Assembly: GCF_001542775.1 (NCBI RefSeq)
Contig: NZ_CP014145.1
Span: forward strand, 1 to 64,000
DNA: 64,000 bases
Direction: 5' to 3'
Source: Microterricola viridarii
GTDB lineage: Bacteria; Actinomycetota; Actinomycetes; Actinomycetales; Microbacteriaceae
Below the pieces are notes generated by a model, which was not told the DNA's origin, did no database searches, and worked only from the letters and a program-made list of their open reading frames with translations. Positions within the stretch are counted from its first letter, which is position 1; each line of letters starts with the position of its first letter. Shown one piece after another: positions 26,544 through 35,198 of the stretch. The translations under genes were made by a program, and so were the position numbers.

Positions 26544-26846
26544 GTGTCAGACAGCTTCTTCCAAGTCATCGCCCGTCACCAGCCGAAGGAGGGGCAGCTT
26601 GAGACCGTGCTTGAGTTGCTCGCCGAGCTGACAGCGGCCACGCGCACCGAGCCGGGCTGCCTCAGCTTCGAGTACTTCCGCAACGTTGAGAACCCCGACG
26701 AGATCGTCATCGTCGAGTGCTTCGTTGATGCCGCCGGGTTCGCCGCACACCGGGAGGCAGAACACTTCACCCGGATCGGGGTGGAGCAGATTGCGCCGCT
26801 TCTGCAGGCACGCTCCTCGAGCAAGGCTGTGGCCACGGTCGTGTAG
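26544..26846 (+). CDS. Small ABM-domain protein (LsrG/YgiN-like)
   Basis: A 100-residue antibiotic-biosynthesis-monooxygenase fold protein: FFQVIARHQPKEGQLETVLE, LTAATRTEPGCLSFEYFRN, EIVIVECFVDAAGFAAHREAEHF. Two functional types share the fold and size: LsrG, an isomerase of phospho-AI-2, and YgiN-type quinol monooxygenase. Being last gene of a locus with an LsrF homologue favours an LsrG-like role, but key residues cannot be aligned by eye with certainty. The GTG start at 26544 follows AAGGAAC. Confidence 0.75.
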   Translation: MSDSFFQVIARHQPKEGQLETVLELLAELTAATRTEPGCLSFEYFRNVENPDEIVIVECFVDAAGFAAHREAEHFTRIGVEQIAPLLQARSSSKAVATVV

Positions 26847-26890
26847 CCGCAGCACCGCCCCGGCCTCAACGGAAGGCGGCGGGGCAGCGG

Positions 26891-29881
26891 CTAGGCCGAC
26901 TGGCTGATCGTGCTCCAGCCCTGCTCGCTGACGCTGACCTGCAGCGACGCGTGAATCTGCTCCTTCATCGCCTCGACGTGGCTGATCAGCCCGATCGTGC
27001 GGCCGCCGGTGCGCAGGCCGTCGAGCGTTGACATCGCGATCTCGAGCGTCTCGGCATCCAGCGAGCCGAAGCCCTCGTCAATGAACAGCGTGTCCAGCGT
27101 GATGCCGCCGGCCCGGCCGGTGACGACCTCGGCGAGGCCGAGCGCCAGGGCGAGCGAGGCGAGGAACGTCTCGCCGCCGGAGAGCGAGTGCGTCGGCCGC
27201 TGCGCCCCGGTGTGGCTGTCGAGGATCGCCAGCCCGAGGCCGGACTGCGTGCCGCGATAGCCGATCGAATCGTCGTGCTCGAGCAGGTACCGGCCGCCGC
27301 TCATCTGGTGCAGCCGTGCATTCGCCGCCGCCACGATCTCCTCCAGCTCTGCGGCGAGCACGAAGCTCTCCAACCGCATCCTGCGTTCGTTCGGGGCGTC
27401 GCCCTTCACCGTCGCGGCCAGCCGCGCCACAATCTCGTGCCGCGCGATCAGATCCGCGGATGCCGCCAGCTCGGCCTCGACGGTGCCGACGAGCTCGCGC
27501 AGGCTGGCCGCATGCGCGCCGAGCGTCGCGCGCCGGGTGAGCGCCTCGTCCCGCTCCGTGCGGGCCAGTTGGAGTGCGGCCTCGGATTCCCAGAGCGCGA
27601 CCTCCTCGACCGGAAGCCCGGCAAGTTCCGGCTCGGCCAGGATCGCGGACGTCGCGGCGATCGCGTCATCGTGCGCCCGGAGCCGTCGTTCCAGGGCGGC
27701 GCGCTGCTCCGCGTCCAGGTGCGCGGCCGAGACCGCGTCCGCGCTGTCGAAGCCCTGTTGCTCCAGCCGCTCGCCCAGCTCGGCATTGGCGCCGGCCGCA
27801 GCGGTGCCGGCGACGGCGACGGCGCCCTGGGCGTCGGCCAGCGTGTGCGCCGCCGCCAGGGTGCGGGCGAGGGCCTCGCCGCGGGCGGCGATCGTCGGGT
27901 AGCCGGCGCGCTGCTCCGCCACGCGCTGCTCGCCCTCTTCGATGCGCGTGCGTGCGGCGGTGTGCGCGGTGACGGCCAGCGTCAGGGCCTCGCGGCATGC
28001 CGCCACCGCTGCCGCCAACTCGCGGAGCTCGGTGGTGTGCTCGCCGAGCCGCACGGCCAGTTCGTCGGATTCGGCCGCCGCGGCGGCGGCCGACGCGATG
28101 GATTCCTCCGCACGCAGGATCTTCGCCTCGAGCAGCCGTGCCGGCAGCGTGCCGGCCAGCGCGGTCTCCGCCGCGAGCTCCGAGTCGATCTGGTGTGCAG
28201 CCTCGCGGGCCGTTTCGGCGACGGCACGGCACTCGGCGAGCTCGGCCTCGGCTGCGGCGATGTCCTCGGCCCCCACCGCGTCCGTGGAGACCTCGGCCGG
28301 GTGCGGGTGTTCCCGGCCGCCGCAGACGGCGCACGGCTCGCCGTCGCGCAGCTCAAGCGCGAGCTCCGCGGCGTGTCCGTTCAGGCGTCGGGCGCGCAAC
28401 CGGTCGAGCCGGGCGGATGCCGCCGTGCTCTTCAGTCCGGCATTGAACTCGGCCTCGCGGGCCGCCGCGAGCTCCGGTTGCATGGTGACGACGCGCTGGG
28501 CGTGGGCGAGTGTCGCCGCCAGGCGGTCACGCTCGGCCGACTCGGGGTCCAGCCGGGCCGCCGTCAGCCGCAGCTCGGCCAGCCGCGCCGTGTCGGCCGC
28601 AATGAGCGCCGGCAGCGCGGTAGACCGCTCGACGACCTCTGCCAGTGCCGACTCCGCCGCGGCGTGCTGTCGTGCGTGCTGCTCCACGGCGTCGTGCAAC
28701 GCGGGAAGACTGGTCTCCAGGGCCAGCGTCTCATTGAGGGCGCCCTGCTCCTGTGTCGACGTCTCGATGAGCAGGGCCAACTCCGCGGGCGAACCGCCGT
28801 TGCCCTCGGTGGTGGGCAGCGCCACGAACGCCGACAGCGCCCGTTCCCGCGCGCCCTCTGCCGCCTGCAGCGCCGTGCGGGCGCGGGCGGCGGTCGTCAC
28901 CGCCCCGAGCGCGACCTCGGCGCGGGCGGCGGCGGCCAGCGCGGCGCGCTCGGCGTCGATCGTCTCTATCGCGGCACGCAGTTCGGCCAGACGCGCCTCG
29001 GCCGCGGCCCGACGCTGCTGGGCGGCGCGCAGCGCGACGCGGGAGTCGTGTGCGGCGTCGGCGGCCGCGAATCGGGCGTCGGCGGTCTCGGCCGCGTCGA
29101 GCGCCTGCAGCACGAGCTGCCGGGCGGCATCCGTCAGCCCGGCCAGCCACGGGGTGAGCGCCTCGGCGGTGCGCGACTCGGGCACGGCGGCGGCTTGCTC
29201 GGTGAGCCCGAGGGCGCGCGCCACCGTGCCGGCCTGCTCGACCATCTGCTTGAGCGTGGCCCTGCGGCTGCCGAGCTCGGCGTCGAGCTGTTTGCGCTGT
29301 TCGGTGAGTGTCGCCTCGTAATCCTGGAACCGCCGGGTGCCGAACAGTGAGCGCAGCACCTCCTGGCGCGCCTCGCTCTTGGCCAGCAAGAACTGCTGGA
29401 ACCGGTTCTGGGCGAGCAGGATCACCTGCAGGAACTGGTCCTTGTTCAGCCCGACCAGCTCGGCGATGCGCGGCCCGACCTCGCGCGGTTGCGCCTCGAT
29501 GCCGTGCCACTCGGTGCCGCGCAGCTCGAACAGCTCCGCGGTCGCCTTCTGCTTCGTTGTACCGGTTCCGCGTGCCTTCTGCCGCTCGAACTCGGGCGCC
29601 CGCTCCACCCGGTAACGGGTGTCGCCGGCGGTGAACTCCAGGGTGACGAGGCTCGCGTCCTCTGGCCCGGCGTGGTCGCTGCGCAGCCGCGCCTTCGTGC
29701 CGTCGTAGCGCGGCACGCTGTCGTAGAGCGCGAAACAGATCGCGTCGAGAATGCTCGACTTGCCGGCGCCCGTCTTGCCGCCCATCAGGAAGATTCCGTC
29801 GTCGGCGAAGGCGTCGAAGTCCACATGCTGCGCCGTCTTGTACGGCCCGAAGCCCTGCACGCTCAGCTTGTTGATCCTCAT
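26891..29881 (-). CDS. sbcC: SbcC exonuclease subunit (Rad50-like ATPase)
   Basis: A 996-residue SMC-like ATPase that works with SbcD to cleave DNA hairpins and protein-blocked ends. N-terminal LSVQGFGPYKTAQHVDFDAF and Walker A GGKTGAGKSSILDAI at about 34-48 come first. Long Ala/Glu-rich coiled coils (180-850) are interrupted by the zinc hook CAVCGGREHPHP near residue 517. The C-terminal end has signature SLSGGETFLASLALALGLAEV and Walker B TLFIDEGFGSLD. The ATG overlaps the SbcD stop by four bases. Confidence 0.95.
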   Translation of the reverse strand: MRINKLSVQGFGPYKTAQHVDFDAFADDGIFLMGGKTGAGKSSILDAICFALYDSVPRYDGTKARLRSDHAGPEDASLVTLEFTAGDTRYRVERAPEFERQKARGTGTTKQKATAELFELRGTEWHGIEAQPREVGPRIAELVGLNKDQFLQVILLAQNRFQQFLLAKSEARQEVLRSLFGTRRFQDYEATLTEQRKQLDAELGSRRATLKQMVEQAGTVARALGLTEQAAAVPESRTAEALTPWLAGLTDAARQLVLQALDAAETADARFAAADAAHDSRVALRAAQQRRAAAEARLAELRAAIETIDAERAALAAAARAEVALGAVTTAARARTALQAAEGARERALSAFVALPTTEGNGGSPAELALLIETSTQEQGALNETLALETSLPALHDAVEQHARQHAAAESALAEVVERSTALPALIAADTARLAELRLTAARLDPESAERDRLAATLAHAQRVVTMQPELAAAREAEFNAGLKSTAASARLDRLRARRLNGHAAELALELRDGEPCAVCGGREHPHPAEVSTDAVGAEDIAAAEAELAECRAVAETAREAAHQIDSELAAETALAGTLPARLLEAKILRAEESIASAAAAAAESDELAVRLGEHTTELRELAAAVAACREALTLAVTAHTAARTRIEEGEQRVAEQRAGYPTIAARGEALARTLAAAHTLADAQGAVAVAGTAAAGANAELGERLEQQGFDSADAVSAAHLDAEQRAALERRLRAHDDAIAATSAILAEPELAGLPVEEVALWESEAALQLARTERDEALTRRATLGAHAASLRELVGTVEAELAASADLIARHEIVARLAATVKGDAPNERRMRLESFVLAAELEEIVAAANARLHQMSGGRYLLEHDDSIGYRGTQSGLGLAILDSHTGAQRPTHSLSGGETFLASLALALGLAEVVTGRAGGITLDTLFIDEGFGSLDAETLEIAMSTLDGLRTGGRTIGLISHVEAMKEQIHASLQVSVSEQGWSTISQSA

Positions 29882-31101
29882 GCCGCACCCCCGTTGGCTG
29901 CGGCCAGCTCGCCCGATCTGGCCGCTTCATTCGTCGCGATGACCTCGGTCAGGATCTCCAGTTCGGCGTCGCTGGCCCCGTCGCCGTTCCGCACATGCTC
30001 CAGGAACCCGGCGACGATCTCGGCGTCGCTCTTGGTCTTGATCCGCTCCGCATAGCTGGCCCCGGATGCCGCGGCCACCTCGCTGGGCTGGTGGGCGAGG
30101 TCCGCGCACCAGCGGAAACGCTGCTGCAGTTTGCGCATGGCGTCCAGCGGCCGGGACCGGTCGGTGAGCACCGCGCGCACCCAGTCCGCCTCGGCGGGCG
30201 CGTAGGCGGCATCCGTCAGCAGCTCGTCGAGCGTGCCGGTGAGCACGCTGAGGCCGCGGGGCACCGGCAGCGGCAGCCACTCCACCTGCTCGAGGCCGTC
30301 GGCACCGAGCTCGACCAGCCAGCCGCCGCGCGGCTTGCCCGCCTCGTTGAAGGAGTAGTGCACCGGGGCGCCCGAATACCGGGCCCGCTCGGTCAGCACC
30401 GAGCGGCCGTGGATGTGTCCGAGGGCGACATAGTCGGGCCCGTCGAACGTGGCGAGCGGCACCAGGTCGAGCCCGCCGGCGGTGATGTCGCGCACGACGT
30501 CGTCAGAGAAGGCGGTCTCGGCCGGCTCGGAGTCGGCTAGCTGGGTGTCGCCGCCCACGTTCACGGCGAAGCAGTGCGAGAGCACGACGCTGCGCCCGCC
30601 GCGCTCGGCCAGGTCGGCGCGCACGTTGTCCATGGCGAAACCCAGCGTCTGTGCGTGCGTGCGCAGCACGGCGTCCGGGTAGCGGCCGCGCAGCAGCGCC
30701 GGCTCCAGGTAGGGGATCCCGTAGAAGTGCACGGGCCCGTGCTCGTCGCCAAGCGTCACCGGCTTGTCGTGCTGTTCTGGCCTGGCGATCACGTGCACCC
30801 CGCCGAACGCGGCGAACTCGGACTGGAAACCGAGCCGAGTCGCCGAGTCGTGATTGCCGCTGGTCAGGATGACGGACGCCCCGGCCGCCCGGATCGCGCC
30901 GAGCGCGCGCGCCAACAGCTCGTAGCTGTCGCGCGATGGCACCGCGGAGTCGAAGATGTCACCCGCCACGACGACCACGTCGATCGCCCGTTCCCGCACC
31001 TCCACCGCGAGCGCGCCGAGCACCTCGTCGAGTGCCGCGAGCGTGGAGTGCCCGTGGAATGTGCGCCCGACGTGCCAATCAGAGGTGTGCAGTATAAGCA
31101 T
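29878..31101 (-). CDS. sbcD: SbcD exonuclease subunit (Mre11-like nuclease)
   Basis: A 407-residue metallophosphoesterase. The metal-binding motifs are in order: LHTSDWHVGR (9-18 region), VVVAGDIFDS, LTSGNHDSATRLGF, LSHCFAVNVGG, and ALGHIHGRS. It precedes sbcC in a coupled pair. In a genome rich in palindromic repeats (two 54-bp and three 99-bp elements in this window alone) a hairpin nuclease is relevant to their stability. Confidence 0.95.
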   Translation of the reverse strand: MLILHTSDWHVGRTFHGHSTLAALDEVLGALAVEVRERAIDVVVVAGDIFDSAVPSRDSYELLARALGAIRAAGASVILTSGNHDSATRLGFQSEFAAFGGVHVIARPEQHDKPVTLGDEHGPVHFYGIPYLEPALLRGRYPDAVLRTHAQTLGFAMDNVRADLAERGGRSVVLSHCFAVNVGGDTQLADSEPAETAFSDDVVRDITAGGLDLVPLATFDGPDYVALGHIHGRSVLTERARYSGAPVHYSFNEAGKPRGGWLVELGADGLEQVEWLPLPVPRGLSVLTGTLDELLTDAAYAPAEADWVRAVLTDRSRPLDAMRKLQQRFRWCADLAHQPSEVAAASGASYAERIKTKSDAEIVAGFLEHVRNGDGASDAELEILTEVIATNEAARSGELAAANGGAA

Positions 31102-31146
31102 GCGTCCACGCTAGCGGTGGCCGCTGACAGGCTCGCCCGACGGGCC

Positions 31147-32226
31147 TCAGCCGGCCAGCAGGCGCAGCGTCTGCTCGCGGCCCGGCGTGCGGTCCAGCGG
31201 CTCGCCGGCGAAGCTGCCGCCGATGGCCGACACCATCACCTCGTCAACACCGTGCGCCGCGGCAAACGCCGCGAGCTGCTCGCGTGCGTCGGAAGGCGTG
31301 CCGATCAGCCAGCGCGACTCGGCCGCCGCGATGAACGCCGCGCGGGCGGCATCCGGGGCATCGCGCTCGGCCGCCTGGGCCTGCTCCACCGTCTCCAGTG
31401 CGATCAGCTTCTGGCCGGAGCGGAGCCTGGCCATCATGCGCAGCTGTGGCAGCGCGCGGGCCCGCGCCTCCTCGAGCGTCGGCGCCACTGAGGCGTTCAT
31501 CGTGAGGAAGCTCTGCGGCAGCGGGTGCGCCTCGCTCGGCTGGTACTCGCCGCGGTACAGCCGCATCGCGGTGTCGAGCCCCTCGCCGCTGAAGTGGTTC
31601 GCAAAGACATAGGGGAGCCCGAGGCGGGCGGCCAGCCGGGCCGAGTACTCGCTGGAGCCGAGCAGCCAGATCGTCGGGGCACCGGATGCCGCTGGTGTCG
31701 CGTGCACGACGTACTCCTGGCCGCTGGTCAGCGTGAACGCTGCCCCACCCGGCTGCAGCAGCGCCTGGATCTCGGCGATGTTCTCGGGGAAGCGCGACAC
31801 CTCGCTGGTCGCGCCGCTCTGGTTCAGCAGCGCGGTGATCACCGGGTCGCTGCCCGGCGCGCGGCCGAGGCCCAGGTCGATGCGCCCCGGCGCGATCGCC
31901 TCGAGGGCGGCGAACTGCTCCGCCACGACGAGCGGGGCGTGGTTCGGCAGCATCACGCCGCCGGAGCCGACGCGGATCCTCTCGGTGCGCGCGGCAATCG
32001 CGGCGATCAGCACCGGGGGAGTCGTCGAGGCGACGGCCGGCATGTTGTGGTGCTCGGCCAGCCAGTAGCGCTCGAAGCCAAGTTCGTCGGCGGTCTGGGC
32101 GAGGGCGACGGATGCCGCGACGGCCTGCGCGCTGCTCTGACCGGTGCGCACCGGCACCAGGTCGAGCACCGAGAGGCGGGGCAGAGCGGGCTGGGCGGGC
32201 GCGGGGGTGTGTGCTGCGGTAGTCAT
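31147..32226 (-). CDS. LLM-class flavin-dependent oxidoreductase (MsnO8-like)
   Basis: A 359-residue luciferase-like monooxygenase. RLSVLDLVPVRTGQSSAQAV at the start, ADELGFERYWLAEHHNMPAVASTTPPVLI (the conserved WLAEHH block), IRVGSGGVMLPNHAPLVVAEQF, GRIDLGLGRAPGSDP and APTIWLLGSSEYSARLAA are typical of the alkanal-monooxygenase-like group that uses FMN. The substrate is unknown. The ATG at 32226 begins right after a short Met-free stretch; the open frame further upstream has no family similarity. Confidence 0.87.
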   Translation of the reverse strand: MTTAAHTPAPAQPALPRLSVLDLVPVRTGQSSAQAVAASVALAQTADELGFERYWLAEHHNMPAVASTTPPVLIAAIAARTERIRVGSGGVMLPNHAPLVVAEQFAALEAIAPGRIDLGLGRAPGSDPVITALLNQSGATSEVSRFPENIAEIQALLQPGGAAFTLTSGQEYVVHATPAASGAPTIWLLGSSEYSARLAARLGLPYVFANHFSGEGLDTAMRLYRGEYQPSEAHPLPQSFLTMNASVAPTLEEARARALPQLRMMARLRSGQKLIALETVEQAQAAERDAPDAARAAFIAAAESRWLIGTPSDAREQLAAFAAAHGVDEVMVSAIGGSFAGEPLDRTPGREQTLRLLAG

Positions 32227-32407
32227 CACTGAGTCGAACCGGCGCGGCCGTGAGGCTATTCCATCCGGCCCGCGCCCGTCGATTTTCAGGCAAGACCAAG
32301 TTCGAGGTGGCAGACTCGTTCCGGCCCTTGAGTGGAATACGCCGAGCAGCCACCACTGCGGCACGACCCTACAGCCGCTCCCAACGCGAATAGAGAACCT
32401 CATCAGT

Positions 32408-33382
32408 ATGAAAAAGAACTCACCGCTCGCCCGCCTGGCGCCGCTGGCGCTCCTGGCGGCTTCCGCCCTCATCCTCACCGGCTGCGCGGCCGGCAACGGC
32501 TCCACCGATGGCTCGTCGGCCTCCACCGCCGCCGGCCAGTGTGGCGAGTACAAATCGGGTTCCGAGAGCAAGTCGGTCAAGGTCAGCGGTGACCACGGCA
32601 GCGAGGTCACCGCCGAGTTCAAGACCCCGTTCACCGCCTCCGAACTGCAGCGCACGATCGTCGACAAGGGCGACGGCGAGGTGACCGCCGCCGGCCAGAC
32701 CGTCGAGCTGCACATCAACGTCTTCGCCGGCAACACCGGCAAGGTCGCCATCTCCGAGAACTCCGAGTTCGTCTCCGGCGACCCGCAGATCTTCCCGGCC
32801 TTCATCGCCGGAATCGACTGCGTCCCGGTCGGTTCGCGCGTCGTCACCACGGTTCCCGCGTCTGAGCTGTTCGGCGATGCCGGCAGCGAGGGCCTCGGCA
32901 TCGCCGGCGGCGAGAGCGTCGTCATCGTCACCGACGTGCTCAACATCGTCCCGCCGCTGACTCCCGCCGAGTGGACCGAGAACCCGCCGACGGTTCAGTT
33001 CAACGGCGACCAGCCGCCCGTGCTCACGCTCCCGGCCGGCGAGCCGAGCCCCGACCTGCTCCTCGACGTCATCGAAGAAGGCGACGGCGAGACCGTCAAG
33101 GCCGGCGACTCTGTCACCGTGAACTACCAGGGCACCAACTGGGGCACCGGTGAGATCTTCGACCAGAGCTACGGCAAGCAGCCGGCCACGTTCGCCACCA
33201 CCGGCGTCGTGAAGGGCTTCGGCGCCGCGCTTGTCGGCCAGAAGGTCGGCACCAAGCTCGTCGTCTCGATCCCGCCGGAGTACGGCTACGGTGTCGCCGG
33301 CAGCAGCTCGCATGAGCTGGCCGGGCAGACCCTCGTCTTCGTGATCGAGATCCTCGACGTGGCCTCGACGCCAGCACAGTAA
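32408..33382 (+). CDS. FKBP-type peptidyl-prolyl isomerase lipoprotein
   Basis: A 324-residue exported lipoprotein: lipobox LTGC with Cys26, then a Ser/Thr-rich linker. The C-terminal 100 residues are a complete FKBP domain (VKAGDSVTVNYQGTNWGTGEIFDQSY, GVVKGFGAALVGQKVGTKLVVSIPPEYGYG, LVFVIEILDV). Residues 70-200 look like a second, diverged FKBP-like domain (GDGEVTAAGQTVELHINVFAGNTG and GIDCVPVGSRVVTTVPASELFGD). It probably assists folding of secreted proteins on the outer face of the membrane. Confidence 0.9.
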   Translation: MKKNSPLARLAPLALLAASALILTGCAAGNGSTDGSSASTAAGQCGEYKSGSESKSVKVSGDHGSEVTAEFKTPFTASELQRTIVDKGDGEVTAAGQTVELHINVFAGNTGKVAISENSEFVSGDPQIFPAFIAGIDCVPVGSRVVTTVPASELFGDAGSEGLGIAGGESVVIVTDVLNIVPPLTPAEWTENPPTVQFNGDQPPVLTLPAGEPSPDLLLDVIEEGDGETVKAGDSVTVNYQGTNWGTGEIFDQSYGKQPATFATTGVVKGFGAALVGQKVGTKLVVSIPPEYGYGVAGSSSHELAGQTLVFVIEILDVASTPAQ

Positions 33383-33399
33383 GCAGAACTGCAACGCAC

Positions 33400-33431
33400 A
33401 GAAGGCCCGCTCCCTGAGGAGCGGGCCTTCT
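33400..33431. terminator. Bidirectional terminator between the FKBP gene and the mycoredoxin gene
   Basis: AGAAGGCCCGCTCC (33400-33413), loop CTGA, GGAGCGGGCCTTCT (33418-33431): a perfect 14-bp stem flanked by A/T on both sides, placed between two converging genes. Confidence 0.8.
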
Positions 33432-33446
33432 GCATGTGAGCGCGCG

Positions 33447-33733
33447 TTAGATCGCGGCGAGCTCGGTGAGCTTGGCGTGCAGGTCGGAGTCGCGCGGCTC
33501 GACCATGTGCGTGGCATCCGGGAACACAATCACCGGGATGTTGGTGCGCCCGCTGATGGCCTTGGCGCGGTCTGCGCCCTCGATCTCGACCTCGAGGTCG
33601 ACGTAGTCGTAGTCGACGTTGAGGGTGTCGAGCAGCGCCTTGGAGCGGCGGCAGTCGCTGCACCAGGTTGCACCGAACAGAGTGATGCGGTCGAAAGTCT
33701 CGGCGGGGCAGAAGAATCAGTCATGGGCATCAT
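33447..33733 (-). CDS. Mycoredoxin/glutaredoxin-like protein, one-base frameshift near the 5' end
   Basis: A small thiol-disulfide reductase. From about 33697 downward one frame reads FDRITLFGATWCSDCRRSKALLD, continuing with YDYVDLEVEIEGADRAKAI and TNIPVIVFPDATHMVEP, and stops at 33447-33449. The C-S-D-C pair is a redox motif of the mycoredoxin-like group. The only plausible starts (ATGs at 33731-33733, 33728-33730 and 33722-33724) are in another frame: MTDSSAP is followed by a run of four C (33705-33708) that needs five. With the base restored the protein is about 90-95 residues. As written it could not be made from an ATG. Confidence 0.75.
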
Positions 33734-33813
33734 GCTAAGGGGTCGTACCTGAGCGATACTCTGGAGGGGGCCGCAGGCGCGGCCGTTACTGGGTTCGAAC
33801 ACGGCAGGCACAG

Positions 33814-34416
33814 ATGGCGCGTCGCAGGCGGAGGGACTTCACTCCGTTCAACGATGATGCGTTGCCGCAGCGCGAGGAGGCCAGCCTCGCCGAGCAGGTC
33901 GACGAGGGCGTGATGCTGGCGGAGTTCGGCGCCCGCATGGCCCTGAAGAATCAGATCATCGTCGGGATGCTCACCGAGCCGGATGGCTTCGACGCGGAGC
34001 GAATGCGGGCCGCCGCGCGGGCTGCGCTCTATGAAGAGGTACAGCAGGAGGACGAGTCGGCGTCGATCGCCGAAGAGGAGCGCGACACGGCAGCCAACCG
34101 GGCCGGCAAGGCGCTGCACCACCACGACTACCGAACCGAAGACGTGGCCAACCTGCGCCGCCGCGAGAAGATGCACGCGGCCGTCGCGGAACGACTCTGG
34201 CGGCACCGGGAGGACCCGGAATACCTCGACGCCTTCGTCGCCAGGGCGCAGGCCGACGCGTGGAGCGAGATCTCGGCGGTGATCGAGTCGAAGCTCGACG
34301 CGGTGTGGCCCAAGCTGGTGGTCGAAGACAGGGCGGGCGGCAGCACAGAGAAGCGCCTCAAGGAGCTGCGCCGGCAGCTCCGCCGCGAGGCGCGCATCGC
34401 CCGGCGCGGCTGGTAG
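33814..34416 (+). CDS. Conserved hypothetical charged protein
   Basis: A 200-residue soluble protein I do not recognise. It is rich in Arg, Glu and Ala, largely helical by composition (for example MALKNQIIVGMLTEPDGFDAERMRAAARAALYEEVQQ), with basic ends (MARRRRRDFTPF; LRRQLRREARIARRGW). There is no membrane segment or Cys. Good codon bias and a clean frame make it a real gene. It is a single-gene unit divergent from the mycoredoxin gene. Confidence 0.75.
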   Translation: MARRRRRDFTPFNDDALPQREEASLAEQVDEGVMLAEFGARMALKNQIIVGMLTEPDGFDAERMRAAARAALYEEVQQEDESASIAEEERDTAANRAGKALHHHDYRTEDVANLRRREKMHAAVAERLWRHREDPEYLDAFVARAQADAWSEISAVIESKLDAVWPKLVVEDRAGGSTEKRLKELRRQLRREARIARRGW

Positions 34417-34438
34417 CCCGCCGGTCCCGTTCTGCGGT

Positions 34439-34561
34439 CTACGAGACGAAGCCCGTCATCGAGTCGTAGGTGGCGACCGTTGCGAACTGGCCGAGGCCAT
34501 CGACCAGCGTCACATCGGCTGCCCTCGTGGCGACGAATCCCAGAGTGTGGCGCAGCGGCAT
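34439..34561 (-). CDS. Possible 40-residue peptide or remnant of a gene end
   Basis: From ATG 34561 the minus strand reads MPLRHTLGFVATRAADVTLV, then DGLGQFATVATYDSMTGFVS and a TAG at 34439-34441. The composition looks coding, but there is no good ribosome site and it starts just beyond the stop of the upstream membrane-protein gene. It may be a small protein, the tail of a deleted gene, or chance. Confidence 0.3.
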   Translation of the reverse strand: MPLRHTLGFVATRAADVTLVDGLGQFATVATYDSMTGFVS

Positions 34562-34577
34562 CCGCCGCGCCGGGCCC

Positions 34578-35036
34578 CTAGGCGGCAGCCGCCACGCCCC
34601 GCGCCTTCGTCAGCGTGCTGCCCACCCAGCCGAGCAGAACCGAGACGACGCCGACGCCGACCGCGAACAGCGCGATGCCGAAGGAGATGACCGAGGTGAA
34701 CAGCGACGCGCGCAGGAACGAGGCGTTCATCACGACGGCGCGCCGCGGGTCGTCCTGGGCCAGCTGCGCATACGTCTGCCCGTCGCTGATGGCAAGGGCG
34801 TGCGTGTTGATGATGTCGGCCTGGGCATACGCGGTCAACGGCCCGGCGACCGGCCACCCTTGGAGGAATGCGGCGTCGTCGCTCACCGTGATCCCCTCCG
34901 CGCGGAGCTTCATGCTCACCGCGATCCAGGCGATGATGCCGACCACGATGAAGACGATGCCGAGGACGACGACGGCGATGCTCGCTGTGTGCGCCAGGCG
35001 CAGCCTCTGGTCAAGGGTGCTGGTGGTTCCGGACAT
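34578..35036 (-). CDS. Two-helix membrane protein of unknown function
   Basis: A 152-residue protein with hydrophobic helices at about residues 18-42 (IAVVVLGIVFIVVGIIAWIAVSM) and 115-140 (SLFTSVISFGIALFAVGVGVVSVLLGW), and an external loop between. Related actinobacterial proteins are often labelled 'aromatic ring-opening dioxygenase LigA', which I regard as a misannotation because there is no catalytic domain. ATG 35036 has GGGGAGG upstream. Confidence 0.7.
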   Translation of the reverse strand: MSGTTSTLDQRLRLAHTASIAVVVLGIVFIVVGIIAWIAVSMKLRAEGITVSDDAAFLQGWPVAGPLTAYAQADIINTHALAISDGQTYAQLAQDDPRRAVVMNASFLRASLFTSVISFGIALFAVGVGVVSVLLGWVGSTLTKARGVAAAA

Positions 35037-35198
35037 CTGTGATCCTCCCCGAATCGAATGATGCTCGCAGCGTATCGGCCTTGGCCGCCCGAGCAACAGG
35101 GGCTGTGCGATCGACGCCTCCGGGTGGACTGCCACGAACGCTACGCATTTGGTCGTCCGAGCCGCGTTGGCGCCCGTGGTTGTGCCAGATTGGCAGAC

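Noticed and set aside
20478..26846. A plain AI-2 (Lsr) operon
   Set aside because: The kinase resembles LyxK/EryA more than LsrK, there is no LsrR, and GlpD-type and aldolase-SDR genes are foreign to Lsr. Name kept to LsrF-like and LsrG-like.
34578..35036. LigA ring-opening dioxygenase
   Set aside because: Only two membrane helices and a loop are present; no LigA catalytic residues or size.
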